A stretch of DNA of 64,000 bases from Coturnix japonica (lineage: Eukaryota > Chordata > Aves > Galliformes > Phasianidae), in assembly GCF_001577835.2 (NCBI RefSeq), contig NC_029519.1, positions 30,318,539 through 30,382,538 on the forward strand, in the 5' to 3' direction. Both the position numbers and the translations under genes were made by a program. Shown here piece by piece: positions 36,921 to 51,900 of this stretch. The notes beneath the pieces are model-generated. The model did no database searches, was not told where the DNA came from, and saw only the letters and a list, made by a program, of their open reading frames with translations. Numbering within the stretch: position 1 is the first letter of the stretch; every line of letters starts with the position of its first letter.

Positions 36921-39900
36921 CTGAATCCCCGCTGCTTTCCTGTTGCTCGGCTCTTTGTTTCTGTTTTGCTTTGGTTAGTTGGTTTTTGTTTTTTTTTTTT
37001 TTCTTTGTTGTTTTTTACCTGTTTATATAATTTCCCCGTTCAGTTCACTCCCGAGTTTTGCTTTTTAGGGCTCGTGAAGGCCTTAGTGTTAACAGCTGTA
37101 GTTCACTCACTCGTGCTGATGGTCAGTTCAGGCTGCTTCTGTGGGAAGAGATGGAGCGAGGGCAGCTTGATGCAATTTGCTGGTCTTTAATTACCACAAA
37201 TGCAGAATAAAGGTGTGTGAGAGCTCCATACGGACTGCAGACCCGGCTGAAATAGCCCGGCGTTTGCCTTGGGCCCCTGAGAAGTTCCTCGAAGTCAGCA
37301 CTTCTCGGAGTGCTGCTGTCGGCTGGAAGCAGCTGCCAGCCCCACATAACATGCCTGGTGTGTGCTCCCCGTGCTCTGTGCCGTGCTCCCGAGGGTTCCT
37401 GACAGCCCCGCTTGTGTTCTCATGGTCACTTTTATCCTGGAATTAATTGAGTGCCTCCCTCACCAAGAGAAATATACCCCTTGACACTTCCAAGCATGCG
37501 TATCGTGCAGGCAGACAGAAATGCTCTCCAGACCGCAGAACCTTTATTTAACTGAAGATGAAACCTTTTGGCAGCACGTGTGTCCATCTGTACCATCGGG
37601 CCTTGCTGTCTGTGTGTACTGACGCACTCGTAAATGCCGACTTAGCGTGGCTCCTGTAGCCCGGTGCTGTGCTGCAGTCCTGCCCGTGCATGACAGGGAG
37701 CTCGTCACCTGCCCGGGCTGCTGGGACAGTCCCAATAATAGTACAGTGGGAGCTGCTTTGGTGCACTATTGCCTTGTGGGCCTAGTGGGGGCCTGTGCTG
37801 GAAATGCTGCTCTTTGCTGAGGTTTTGCTTCCCACTTAAGTCAAAACACAAAAATAGTTGTTGGGGGAAGAGAGAATGGAAGCGTGGAGTCCATGCACCA
37901 CATATGTTATGTGCACAGTGTGATTATTTCAGAGAGCTTTAAACTGTTATTCATCTGTACAGAAGTTATTGTTTATTAAATGACTGCCTAACTGTGCTGT
38001 TGCACTGGAGTAACTATTGCAGTGACAAGTGCAGAATTCAGCAAGTAGAGGAGCTGCTGGTGACAGTGGTACCAGTAAAAGGCATGTGAGGAGGGATGTG
38101 CTGTGGGGTGGCTGCCACGGGGAACTTTGGGGTGAGTCACTGCTTACTGCTTGTGGAGCATGGAGTGGCTGATCCAGCGGGGCTGAGAGAGGGAGTGACT
38201 GCGTGTGTGTGTGTGTGCCCCCATCTGCAGGAGATGTGTTCTGAGGAACCGAACTGACAAAGCAGTGTCAGCCGCGCCAGGCCCTTATAAGTGTGGTAGT
38301 ATGGAAACTACGCATGTGAAATAGTAAGTAGGTGGGCAGATGCGCTGCTGGGATGGAATGTAAAACCGTCCATGCAGGGGATAATAAAACTGAAAAGAAT
38401 CTCGCATCAAAGTAGCAGCTGAATCCTGTTCAACTCGTTGATCTTGGCCTAATTTGCTGAAAGTTTCCTGACACAAGCATGTGTGGCGGCGTGCTCAGTG
38501 ATAGTTACACGCGGAGAAAGCTGCTTCCAGGCAGTCACCTCTGGCCATCCATGTGCTGTGGTGTTACTCATCTGTACCAGAGGCAGAACCAGCTCCTTCT
38601 TTTGAAGGCAACTGCTAAATCACTGGTCAGACAATAGAAGGAAAAAGTAATGGGAAAAGCTTAAAAGTCTTTCCCGGTGAAAGAATTCTGTCCAAGCATT
38701 GTTACCTTTTAATTTTGGGTGTCGGATATGTCAGTAGGTTTTAATAACATGGCGGTAAACCAAACGCCTCACATAGACGTACTGGATGTTTTTACGGTGT
38801 GTTTGTTAGTACAGATGGGTGTTTTGGAGTAAGCCTTTTATTAAACTCCTAAGTAGAAGAATTTCAGAATGATACAACTGCTGCTGCTAATCTGCAGTTA
38901 ATTCGTGGAGAAAGACATGTAGCAATATGAAACTGCCAGTGAAGTTCATGGGTTCCTATCTAAGCCCAGGATCGATGGAACAGGAAGGCAGCTTTGGCAG
39001 GGGCTGCCCATGGTTGAAGGCAGTTCTTGCAGTCCTCCCTGCTTCTCCTGTACTGCTGAGCTTTCAATGCATCTTCATTCCTCCAAGTTGAAACTCAGTG
39101 ATTAAGAGAGGAACGCTGTAAGGAGGAAGTGCTGTGTAATCATGTTGATAACCATTTTTTACCAGGTAACAAGATAAGTTTTGTTTTAAATGGAGCCAAG
39201 GAGATGTGTCGCTACTGAAGCCGTGTAGCAACCTGGCATTATTCCTGTTTTCCTTGTCTTTCCTTTGAGTCTTGTTTTATCTTAGCCTGCCCTTGGAGCC
39301 AGGCTCTCCCAAAAGAGGTTGGTTACCCTTCCTCCACTTTAGTAATTCCCAGCGTGGAACTGTTGAACTGATTTTATTCAAAAGTTCTTCCACCTCTTTG
39401 ATAAAATACTGCTTTATTTATTTATTTATTTATTATTAAAATAAGCTTCTAAAAGGGAACCCAAGCAACAAGACCCGTGGTCTGTACAGCTGATCCTGGC
39501 CTCTAATGAGTTATTAGGTAATTATTCAAGATCAGTCCATGAAATCTATGGACATATTCTTTAAAGCAAAATATCTACAGTAAGTGAGTTTGTTTCCTAG
39601 TGTATTAGTGATATTGTAGTTGATCAAAGTAACTGCATGCTTCAGTCTTTCATATCTTGCTCAATTTGTCATTCTTCAGTCCATTGATTTTTGGACATTG
39701 AGGACACCCTTCATCTGCTTGATGTTTCAGTGGCAGAAACTGATTCACGTGTGCTGTTGATTGGCTGTGGTCTGTTAGTAAGCAGGTGTTGCAGGTACAC
39801 CTTAGTGAAGGTGCTGTGTTACTAAGGATAACAGACTTTACAGTTTTGATGAGTAAATGGACAAATGATCTGATTATCGAATCCTTTGGTGTATCTTGTG

Positions 39901-42900
39901 CAAATGCTGTTATTATTTCTCATGAATTCACTGTAAGTTTGAATAGCAGCTCTTTTATTTTAAGAATTATCAAGCGTTACATCAGCAATTATCCCACCCC
40001 TGAAAGAATAGAAGCATTCTATATAAATAGAAACATTCTCAAATCTGCTGCCTATGTTTTCCAGACCTATGACAGTGCATAGAACACAACATACATCTGC
40101 ATGCATGGTAGGGTTTTTCTTTGGTTACTAAACTGGAGACTTGTTAGAAGAGAGAAATGCATCCTGCTGCCCAGAGCTTCCATGCAGACCTGGCTGGCTG
40201 TGCTCTGCCTCAGCATGAGAGCTTTTGTAGAAACTGAGCCACAGGTTGCAGCTTTCTATGAAGCCGCTAAGGGCCAAATAATAGTAGAAATGTAGCAGAG
40301 GAGAAGTAAGAGGTGTAATGATTTACTCATTGTATGTTGGGGACTTTCATTCCTATTGATTGTTCAGCACTTCTTACATTAAAAAGCTGCTCCTGTCTAT
40401 AAGCATGTGGAAGGATGCAGGTGACATAATGCAGTGCCTTGGTTTGTTCAAGTAGCGTGAGGAAGTTGGTCCAGCTAATGCTGTTTTGCTATAAAATGCT
40501 TGAACTACTGTAGGAAAGGATGTTGGCATAGATGACTGTTTTTTAATTACCTATATATATCTAGGTCATCTTAGATCATAAATCCACGCTCTAAATTTAA
40601 ACTGTCGTATGTTCCAAGGGATTATTTTGTCACGTTTGCAAGAACTATATATGTATTTGTTTAAAATAAATAAAAGGTTTATAAAATAAATAGGTTAAAA
40701 TAAACCTATTTTGCCTCTCAGTTGATGATGCTTTGGTGATGCATCTTTATGTGTAAACTTCACTCCTCAACCTCTGTTGATTGAGGTAAAATTTCTAAGG
40801 GAGCCCATGTTTTGTTCTTTTACTCTCACCCTCCTCCCCCCACCCCTTATCTTTTCTTTCATGCTTCACACTAAAATCCAGCTCCCAGATGATAAGCTGG
40901 CCGGCCAGGAGAGGTCAGCTACATCTGGGTCTGAATGAGACTCTGGAAAGCTGGAGGAGCTCATGCTGGGGAGCATGGCTGAGCTCACTGGCCTTTCTGC
41001 TCGGAATGGGCACTGTCAGCTAGACGATGTTGTTGCCTGATGTTAATTTTCTTTTTACTTAGTGTGCAAATGTATCTTTTAAGTCTTGGATTACTACATG
41101 TTAGATTCATAAACAGATAAGAAAGGTTACTTACAAAGCAAGTTGGGTCTCATTTGACTTGATTCAGGTGGCCTGTGTTGCTGCCTTGAATAATATCTCA
41201 TGACTAAGGTACTGCGGTGACGCCAAGTTGGCTTTTTTTCCTGTTTAATTGCCTGCTTTGCCAAGGATGCACTGAGAGAAGCTGTGACAGAGCAGTCCTT
41301 GGGTAGCAATTTTACTAAAAGTGCTGTGAGGTGGAAAAAGGGCTTCGGTAGGGTAACCAAACAGCTAAAAGGAGAGCTCTGTTTGGGAAGCAAACACTGT
41401 GGCTGGTCAGTTTGCTGTGGCAGGCAATTGGCAGCTTTGTTGTTGGCGCAAATTAGCTTGTTGCTCCATGACTACAACCTTTTTTTGCCTAACTTCGTAG
41501 AGGAAGGTAGTTTCCTATTGAATGGTAAGTAAAAATTAAGATCATGCAGTCATTATGTGTACTGGGTATGAGGGTGGGGTTCAAAGAGTGAAGCTGCAAT
41601 GAGGAAGATTAGCGAAGTCAGTGGATGCCAGAGAGATAAGGGCTAAGGAGTTGATGTTATCCTCAAGGAAGTAACAATCCTCTTGTGATTTCAGCTATGC
41701 TCAATGGTTTGAGCTTGGCTTTCAGTGAAAGGCTGAAAAAAACTAACATTAAAGATTGTAGCTGCTTCTCCATGGGGAAAACAAAACAAAACACATAGGG
41801 ATACTAAGGCAGATGGAATAATGTAATTAAATAATATGCTTAGTGAGAACTGAATGAAAATAGGAGAAACTAAAAGGTGGTTTTATCTGTCTGGATCTAT
41901 TCTCCCAGGAGAAGTTATCTGGTAGTAGTTCTGTTCCTATTGAGTTGTTCCAAACACACACACACACACCCCTCCCCAGTACTCAAGAAAAAAGCTAGAG
42001 CACAATTAAATGGGAGGAAAATGAGAAAATGGCATTTGTGTACAGAATGGAAATTGCATATATATTAAAAGGCATAATGAATTCAAATGGACACTGTTGC
42101 TCAGGAGGAGTGTTGTTATTATGAAGGTTAGGTCTTAGGATGGCTCTGAAAATGTATGGGGATCAGCTTTCTCACCATTAGTGATATCTATCGTAAACAG
42201 TTTTTGTAACTTGTGGGATCTGAACATGAAAATGCATCAGCCTTACAGTTATTTTGTCTTTGCGTTGTTCCTTTTATTTCTTCTTCTGTTGCTTTGCTTA
42301 GTTTCTGAGCAGTGTGACTCAATTCTTTAGCAGTTGTGTGACTGCTTATAAACTGAACTTACTAGGAACTTGTCAATATGTAGCAGCTCTTTTTTTCATG
42401 CTCATATAGTGGTAAATTTCTTGAATGAATCACATGCTTTAAATGTACCTTCTTATATTTGGGTATTTGTTTGGGGTCTCATTTTTGCTGATACCTGAAT
42501 TAAAATTCCAGTGTTTAGAGATAGTCCTGGCATTGTAGCTCATCAAATGCTTACATGCTGTTATATAATATTCTGTTCATCTGTTTTTTCGGGGCTATTT
42601 ACACTTGTGAGTTTGAGTTTTTCAATGTCATATGCTCTTAGTTGTCTTAGGGAAATACTCTTGTAGTAATTGTGTCTATGAATGTTCATTGGCTTCAATA
42701 CCAAGGCCACTAAAAAAACACTGCTGTAATATGCTAGATAGTAGAAAAATTGTTAAAGAATTCCTTATGCTTCTTCAGCACAACTTATTGCGTCACCTGA
42801 AAGTATTTTTTGCTGTTGTTCTTTTTCAGAACTAGAGAATTCCACTAAACATGTAAAAGCAGCGAAAGCCAGGACAAAGAAATGCAGCAAGGTTTGTATT

Positions 42901-45900
42901 TGCCAGAAGAACATTTAGTTTGGAGTTAGTGCAGTACTTATATTAGAAGCCCCAGTTAATGTAACCTGCTTATCTAAACTGGCGTTTAGCTCTGCCGATA
43001 ATACGGTAGGAAAATGAAATCATTTCAAGGAAATGTTTCTTGTCGTAAATATTCACAGTGGCAAACAACTGCTGCTGTTAAAAAAGGAGGAAAAAAAAAA
43101 GTTATTTTGAAGTTAAGAACAAAAACTTCTTTTTCTTCTACTTTGATGATGGTTAATTTTGAAGCCAGAGAAAGGTTTAAAAAAAAAAAAAAACAAACAC
43201 AAGAAAATTGAAATTAGAAAATGAAAGTGGTGTGAGTACAAGGGGGGTTTGAAGGAGTCTTGAGATTATATAAAATGGGTAGGGGCTATAATGAAACAAT
43301 GTGATTTGAGGATGTGGGATGATAGGTTGGCTTTGGAAATGCTGTTTCTGTGTTATGTCAGCAATGAGTGTTATTTCATGTTCTGTTGTAAAATGATGAT
43401 GGCAGGAGAGGCATTGAACCCTCTTACTGAACAGTTAAATTCCTAAAATGTTGTACAGCTGTGCCTTCTTAGATTGAGTAAAACCAGTGCTCAAGGGTCT
43501 TCCAAATGCTAAGGGGTGTTTAGAGAGGTAGATACCTTTAAAGCAAGTAGGGAGCCATCTATAAGACAACAGTTAGCACTGAACATTGTTCTTTGTGTAC
43601 TTCAGGCTGAATTCGTCAGTCTGTTTTAACAACAGAATGTAGAAAATTTTGCTTGCTTATCATCTTTATTTGGCCATGTCCACTTACATATTCTGAGTGA
43701 AGACATTCTTTAGACAGTTGGTAGGTACCTCACTTTGGATGTAATTGCAAAGATTGGTTACTTCTGCCATTGATCTATTTTGCTTGTTTATTTTCTTTGT
43801 ATTTCTCAGCTTTTAAGAATTGCTAATTCTAGCAGCTTTGTTCAAATGGGGATAGTCTTGTCAGGACAGTCATCTTCCATGTTTTAAAAGGGACTGGATC
43901 TAGAAAGTAACACAAACTGTGACTGTCTTTGCAGGCTGGTGATTTTGTTGATATCGGAGACTGGCCGACACCAAGTGAAACAGCAAACAATGAAGTAAGT
44001 ATTTATTGTTATCTGCAATATTATTTCACTAAGAATCACGTGGCCTTCTGTGATTCATGCGGTTGCCTCAGAACATATTTTCCACGTTCTGGAGTTTCAG
44101 CAGAAATGTTGTAAATAATTCCAAATGCCAGTCTTAATTGTCTACCCTAATATGAGAATGTCCAAACCCTTCACAAGCGTATGCACACTTTATAGCTTGG
44201 CCTGTGTGAACATGTAGAGTAAAAAAGCACTGTATTTAATCCACCATATATTTCTTTTATTTCCTTTTCTGCTCTTCCAAGAGGTTTATGAACAGCTGCA
44301 GATCTGTAACTGTTGGGACTGAGAGCACGCTGCACTCTCTTGTGCTTAAATTGTTCTACGCATAGGTATCCTGGGAATTATCAGAGGAATATGGATGGAT
44401 AAAAGATGTATTTTCCTATTGCCAATGTCATCAGATTCTTTGCTTTACAATATCTCAAGTGATATGTGCATGATTTATCTCAGACCTCTTTTATGTTACG
44501 TTATTTAAGGCAACAAAGCATAGAGAATTCCCTTATATTTGGTGCTGTTTCACTCTGTACTTTAGTCCTAGCAAAGCATCTCTGATTTTTCTGCTGTTTT
44601 CATGGTGAGGGAAACCAGAAGATTTGGGTTCAGCACTGTGTGTTCTGTGAAAGCTTCCAAATAGAAGCTGGAAAAGAGCAGATTAAGGTAGTTCAATGTG
44701 AGTCATTTGTCCTGTGGGCTCAGTTTCTAACACCCTCCCTTTCCCCCAGTTAAGTCTTATGTTTTTTGTTTATATCAGCAGCTACACATCCTCAGGTTTC
44801 TCACCAGGCTTTTCACGTTACAGGTCAAACTTGTAGATGTCTGTATATTTGACACAGCACTATGTTTTCTTCTAGGTAGAATTTGCCTCTTCTAGTAGAT
44901 TTTTATACAGGATCTCGGAGAAAATCTTTGGTGTTTCTAGAAGTATCTTTAAAATCTGAGCAGATTGTATGCAGATAAATTAATGGTCATTCAGTTGCTG
45001 AAATACCAGTGGGAATATTTTAGCGTAGATGTACATGCCACTGTGTAGTAAATCCTCACAGTGCAGGATTTATATAAGATCCCTGATTTAACTTCTCTTC
45101 GGTATTGATAAGTTCTGTCACTGACATTCCAGCTGGTTGTTGAAATGGTGCTGTTCCACTGCTGTTCACAGGGGAACAGTGGTAATATATTTAACAATAC
45201 CATGAGGGATGCATGTTGATAGACTCATTCTCTGAGGCTGCTGACTTACTGGATAACGTTAGGAAGTATGTAACTGCTGGGCAGCAAACTCCTGTTTGAT
45301 TATTCAATAAACTAGAGACAGTTTTGTCTGTGCATTTTATACCTTTGATGTAAAATGCACATCCTTTTCATTTGGCGCAGTCTAATGACTCAAAAATGCC
45401 ATTTCTGAAGATTTTGCTGTCAATTTTTCTATGGAACGTTTCTCATTTGTAATTTTTTGGATACACCTTTTGTAATACGTGAGATGTAGGAGGCTGCTGT
45501 GGTGCAGAGAATTCTGTAACAATGCCTATAAAAATAAATTCCATATCATATGTGTTCTGATTTTCAGAAAAGGAGAGTGTTTACTGATCTTAGTTCTGAC
45601 AGACTGAATAGCATTTAAAGACTTACAATTTATATCTTTTAATAATACTCTCAAGTGTTACTGCTGATCTATAACTAAGTCTAGAATATGCTTATTTTAC
45701 TACTTCCTTTTTATTTTATTTTTATGGGTGTCTGGAAAACATGCACCCATATGTTTTGTGTTCTGTAACAGCACAGTGCTTGAACATCTATTGGTTGCAT
45801 GAAATTCAGTGTGACTGGTAATTTCTGTACAGTACTAATCAGAGTGGATGAGACAATTGTTGTACGTTCTGTAGCTTTGCATCTTCATGTTAAAAACTAA

Positions 45901-48900
45901 ACCAGAGCCTGTTCCTTTTAAAGTATTGTTTTCATAGTCTTGCCAGACTAACAGAAAATAGTTATATTTTTAAAAAGACTTCACAGAGCAACACGGTTGT
46001 TAAAACTCACCATCCTGAAGATTTCAAGAACAGCTAATAGTAAAGGAATTTTAATAGGTGGAAGAAATTTATCTTTCACTATCAGCAGCTGTGCTGTCAG
46101 AAATAATTACCAGTATCTTTTTCAGTGCAAGACTGTAAGTCACAGTAAGAAGCCTGCAAACAGAAAAGAAAAGGAGGAGAAATTTGATCAGAAGGGCAAT
46201 AATGGAACCAAGGACAACCTGGAGGCTAATCCAAATGGTCCAGGAGATAACATGAGTGAAGATGAAGGTCAAACTAACAACCAAAGGAAAAAAGGTTTGT
46301 CTGGGTACTGTGTGTAGTGCAGTAATTAATTGTTGATGCACTGATGTTAATTCCAGTCAAATGACTTGATGGAACATTTTGTTTTGCATTTTTTAGGTAA
46401 TAACAGGATATATTGTGTTAGGAAGGTTAAAATGGGCCTCCCTTCTTAGGTTTTAGAGCGTCTTATTTAGTCAAATAGGAATTCTGGAGAAAAAACAGCT
46501 CATGTCCTCCTGATGATGTATGGAGCTCTGACAGAAAATCTATGGAAAATTGTGGTTTCATTTGATTATCATCTCTGAGATTTCTATCCACTGAGTAGGT
46601 AGAACTGTGTTTGTTTAATTTCATACACATATATGCATACATAACACTATAGGTGTTACCTTTTTAATTTTCGTATCTTGCTAGTAGCTTACATCTTGAT
46701 CACTTGAGAACTAAACCAGATTTGTTGTTTCCTCTTGATCCAATCTGTTACATTAAAAATAGGAAGCAGTCATTTGTTTTTCTTGGTCAATAAACTTGAG
46801 TGAGATGAAGACAGAATTGAGGTAGCTTTGTAATATTGCTGCTATCAGTGGTTTCTTGATTCCTTGTTGATATCTCTTCAGATCCTAAAGACCTTTGTTG
46901 TTTAGATTTGTTAATCTTGCCATGTGTATATTAAAAAATAGAACCCTGTAGTGCTTTTAACTTTTTTTTTTTTTTTTAAATCTAAATTAAAGTACAAAGC
47001 AAAGCATGCCACAGGAACAAGCTTGTTTTTTTTCCCCCTTCCAGTGTGGATTATGAGTGTAATGTGTTACAAAGTTCACAATATCAATCAAGCATAGAAC
47101 AGTGAATATTATCACTAAGTAAATTGCCAAGTAGATGTTTAGGCCAGCCTACAGCAAGGTACAGCCTTGCTTACCATTTTCGATGCACAGAAATTAATTT
47201 AATCTGAATGTCTTGATGTAAAACTGCTATACCACAGCAAAATTCTCAGGATGTTTTGTATGGCTAGTGATTAAAATCTTTATTTCAGTAATTAACCTGA
47301 CATGCTATATTTTACATAATGTTTCATTTGCAAATTGTGAAATTATTTAATAATGAATTCAGTGTATGTATTTAACTGTGTATTTATGGAGCGTGCATAC
47401 TTCTAAAAATTAATTAAAAGCTCACCTTCATTTACTTCATGTAAGGTTACCTTTCATCTTGAAACGTTCTTGTTTACTGCATCTGTTGTTCAATCATTTA
47501 TTGTATCTTAATACAATGTTAAGCTGCTTCTCCTAGTTTTTTAACATGAAAATTTACTGTTATTTTTAATTTTAAAAGCAGTATTAAATAGAGTCTTAAA
47601 TGGGATTTGAAACCTCAAGCAGTACTATAATTAAGATAAAATGTTAACTTCTTAAGGTAACAAGCAAAAATGGGTTCCACTTCACTTGGATGATGTAAGG
47701 TCAGATAGTCAAGAAAGATCAAGCTCTCGAAGTAGCTCGAGATCCCAGCTGGAAACAAACAAGTTAATACTTCATAACAACAGGCGGAATGAGACAAGAA
47801 GTAAGTGGTTTTCAATCTTCTTGGGTCTTCCTCTTTGTTGTAAATGAAACGTGACTTAAAACTTGTTGGCTGTCAGCATAAATCCAGTCAAACTGAACCA
47901 GACCCATAGGAAGTACTATGGTGCTCTTTTTTTTTTCCCTCTGATGGTTGATAACACAATAGTAGGTGTTAGATTGGCAGTTGATGTTGAAACTTGACTT
48001 GCCAGTACTAAAATCCAATCTAAAAAAAGTAGTGTTAATATTTGCCAGTAATTCGTAAAAATAAATAAATTGTACCACGGTGTAATATTGAAGTTTTAAA
48101 TTGAAAAGTCTTTTTTAAAACTTCAATATTAGTTTATTATTATTTTTTAATTCATCAGAATTGTAGCATATCAGTCAATGACTCTTCTGACTAAAAGAGC
48201 TTGAAAACAGTCTGTTTTTACAGTCTGTGCTGGTTCAGAACTATATGTTCTCCTGACGGCTAACGAGTATATCTTCGGCCACAGTATCACAGTGCAGAAA
48301 GTCTTTTATAATAGTCTTTTAATAAGGTTGCTCTGTCCTGCTCTACTCCTGTTCTGGCAGTTTGTTGCTGCCAGAGCAGTTGCTTGTGGGACGATTCTTT
48401 GAAATCTGCATTGGCAATTCTTCTGGTACCGTTCTCTTAAGTTCACTTTCCCAGTATGTTTCTTACCATGGCCATGCAAAAAGCTGTACTAGCACAACAG
48501 AGTGGACAGTGCACCATAGCTGATACTGCCTTTGGTCTTTAGGTATTCTACATACAGCTGTGTCAGAAAGCAGAACTCGCAGGCTGACTCTGACTCTATG
48601 GTTTGTACATTTGCATTTAAGTTTCAGAATTGCATTAACAATTCAAGTGTTTGCTCCCTGTAGTAAGAAGTGGTGCTGTACACCACTGAGATGAATTTTG
48701 TTTTTGAAGTCATTTTAGAAACACTGATACAAGAGTTTTATCTGGATGTCTGAGGAGCAGAAAAGGGCAGAGCAAGAATTTTTACTAGTGCTTCACTTCA
48801 GCAATTATTTCTCAGGAGGAACAAACTTCTAGTGTAAACTTTACATCAAGGCTGTGGTCGTTTGAGATGAATTTCAGGGTGAGGAAACATAAAACCTCTT

Positions 48901-51900
48901 CTATTCTTTGGAAGTATTGGTTATTTAAATTCAAACAAACCAAACCTCTGTCGGGCTTAAATATAACAGTTACTCTTGAACGCATTATTTGCAGGATTTT
49001 TGCATGTGTGTAGGAGCTGTATGTACACTCAGTGCAAAATGAAACTGGCTGGGGGAAATACTTCAAGTAATGCCACGTTTGGAATTTGTAAGGGGCTGAG
49101 GTCCAAATTCCCCTAGAGAAAAACACATACTGACTAGGACATTTGTAAATTCAAGTTATTATTTGACCAATAATAAAATATAGAAACTTGAATGTACAAG
49201 CATACTGATTTTGTTGCAGGGTTTCTTAAAGATAATTACTAGTAAAGCAGGATTTCTAATTGGAATGAAAAAAATATGTCTTTAATCAGTCCTATGTTGA
49301 AGTTAGCAGCTCTCAGTGACATCAGATGGAGTTTGTATACCCAGCCATTCTTCTGACAAAGGGGTTCCCTGGTATATGGGGATGACTTTACAGAGCTGTC
49401 TTAGATTTACCTGTGCCAGCAAAGAAGGGATTCTTCTCCATTTAGGGGAAGATCAGTAGAGAATAAAATAGTGCTGTTTAAAAGGCTGAGTCAAGGGAGT
49501 GGTAAATGGCTGCTTCTGGGAACAAAAGGGAGGTTCCGGAGAGTCTTGGAAATCCTCCCCAGAGCAGAGTTATCAAGAGCTAGCAGCCCTGTGTAGCTCT
49601 CTGTAACTACTGGGAGTTGTCCACATAAGCAGAGAATATTACCATGCCTCAAAGGAGAATGGCATGATGGTGCATTTGTATCCTATATTTGTTGCATATA
49701 TTGTGATCCCTGTGCTTCAAAAGCATTGGAGATTGCCAGTCAGCTCATTTACTCCTTATTTCTAGCAGCTCCTACCCACTCACCCTTAGGCAATGCTATG
49801 CAAACCTTTCTGTTTGACCCTTCCAGCTCCAGATCTGGCCTTATGGATCAGCTAGCGCAGCAGAGTTTTGGTGGGTTCCTTGAGTGCAAGCTGACAGCTA
49901 CGTTAGAGAGGACATTCAGCAGTCGTGTGTGCAACAGTTTCATTTCCTTCAATGTTTCAGAGTATCCAAAAAGTAGAGAGTGCTTTTCTGTGCTGTTTTT
50001 TAAGGTTAATATCTAGGGATGAATCAGAGGCTAATTAATTGCACTGTGATGTTTAATTATGATTGTGTTATACTTTTTTCTTTTAAAGATTGGCATCGTG
50101 ATAGAGAAAAGAGGGACGATCACGATGAAGTGTGCAGTGTGAGAAGTGAGGGTGGAAGTGTTCGAGAATTCTCCAGAGGCAGAGGCAGAGGTAGAGGCAA
50201 AGGAAGAGGACGAAGCAGAGGAAACCCTAGAAGTATGCAAAGAAATAGATCTGTTTTTTAAACAGTGTTTATAATGTTTATGTTTTTGTATGAAATCAGA
50301 GTTATCTCAAGATACATATCCTGTAGCTTGATATTTTCAAGTAGTTTGTGGGTTTTTTGTTTGTTTTAAATCAGATGTTTGAAAGCCAATCATGAAGTAG
50401 TGTGCGTATCATGTTTATGTCTTCAAATATGTGCATACCAGACTTAATTAACTTAATTTTCATTTTCACCTACATTTTGAAGGGAACTTTGACTATTCAG
50501 TTGGTTATCAAGAACTGTATGGTGAAATAACTGACCAAGCATTTCAACCTGAGCTTAACTCTAGTATGATGTATTACTACGATGATGGAACAGGAGTGCA
50601 GATGTATTCTGTGGATGAAGTTCTTCTGAAAGAATATATAAAACGTCAAATGTAAGTAGATTGTTTAGTATGCAAAATGATTGAGAGATCATTTAAGAAA
50701 GGGATTAAACACAATTTGGACTGAGTTATCACCCGTTAAATGGTGGGGATGAAGACATTTCAATTTGTTTTTTGATTTGACCTTTACCAGTGTATGTTTG
50801 AACTTACTCACAAATGGGGTGAAAAAACATGAGTGATGGGGAGGAATTGTAAGGCAGCCGTTCTGTATCTTGTGCTGTAGCGTGGCTCTAACTCATATAC
50901 TTTCTTTATTTATGGTACGTAGCCCTTTTTTATGTTGTCATGTAAGTGAGATATGGATGTCTCCGAGCTTGTGTTTTTGAGTACCATCGGTCTGTTTGCT
51001 TATAAAGCTCTTCTTGGGTGGTGCAGCTAGAGATTTCCCTTATTTGCTCTCGATTTTGCTTTGAGTGTTCTTGTTAGTTTTATGTTTTCAGAGTGTTTCA
51101 CTTGAAACATTCAACTGAAAGAGTAGTTTTGCAATGATGCTCGATTTGCTAGTAATCTGAAATGTTTACTTTCTCATGTATACCATTAGGAATGAGAAAC
51201 CATCTGGAAGACTGATTATCACCAGGAGACATGTCAAAAGGGCCTGGAAACCACTAGTTCATTTTAAAGAGACAGTTTCCACCACTGGCAGATATTTCAT
51301 CTTCTCTGTACTTGTAATGGCCTTTCCCCACGATGCCTGTGTGGTGGTTTTTTATTGCCCTTGTATTCCATAAAGCAACTTGCTTATTTTATTCTTGCTT
51401 CTTTTGTTACAGTTGACGAAAAAAAGGAAGAAAAAAGCCTGTTTAAGGGCAGAAAGTATCTGGCATGTGGCTATCAACTGCAAAACTTCTATTGCAATCT
51501 TTTTTGTTACTCTTGCTACCAGGCCCCTATGACACCTGACAGTGGACATGTACCCCCATGTCAGGATAATCGGCCTGCACTGTCCTCAGACAAGTGAGGG
51601 AGGAGCACAGACACTCCACTGTTGGCCAGATTTCTGGGCATGCAGTGTAGAATCCAGACCTTCTAAGGTAGGACATGATGATGTCCCCCTCTGGTGAGAA
51701 AAATGTCAGTTGCAGCATTGGTCACATCTGACTTCTGGTTACATTTGTGTTTTATTTTAGCGAAAAGAGGTTGGCAGGTGTCTGTAAAAGACAGCATGGC
51801 TGGCTAACCAGTGCCATTGGTTGCTTGTCTGATATAATCTCTTCAGGCACTTGGATTATGGAGTTTTCTTTTCAAGAGAGAGAGATTCTTGAGTAGGGTT

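Larger units (their letters stand above)
36644..42829 (+). other. LARP1B: LARP1B intron 1
   Basis: 6.2-kb first intron. Contains the CpG-island tail, a T-rich run near 36988-37012, (GT)n at 38203-38217, (TTTA)n at 39413-39432 and a short hairpin-forming AT tract at about 40660-40712. No other gene or interspersed repeat is recognised; an alternative first exon cannot be excluded. Confidence 0.7.

Noticed and set aside
51176-51373. Open frame after an AG in LARP1B intron 7
   Set aside because: No family resemblance and no fit with the exon 7-8 junction inside the La motif, which must be seamless.
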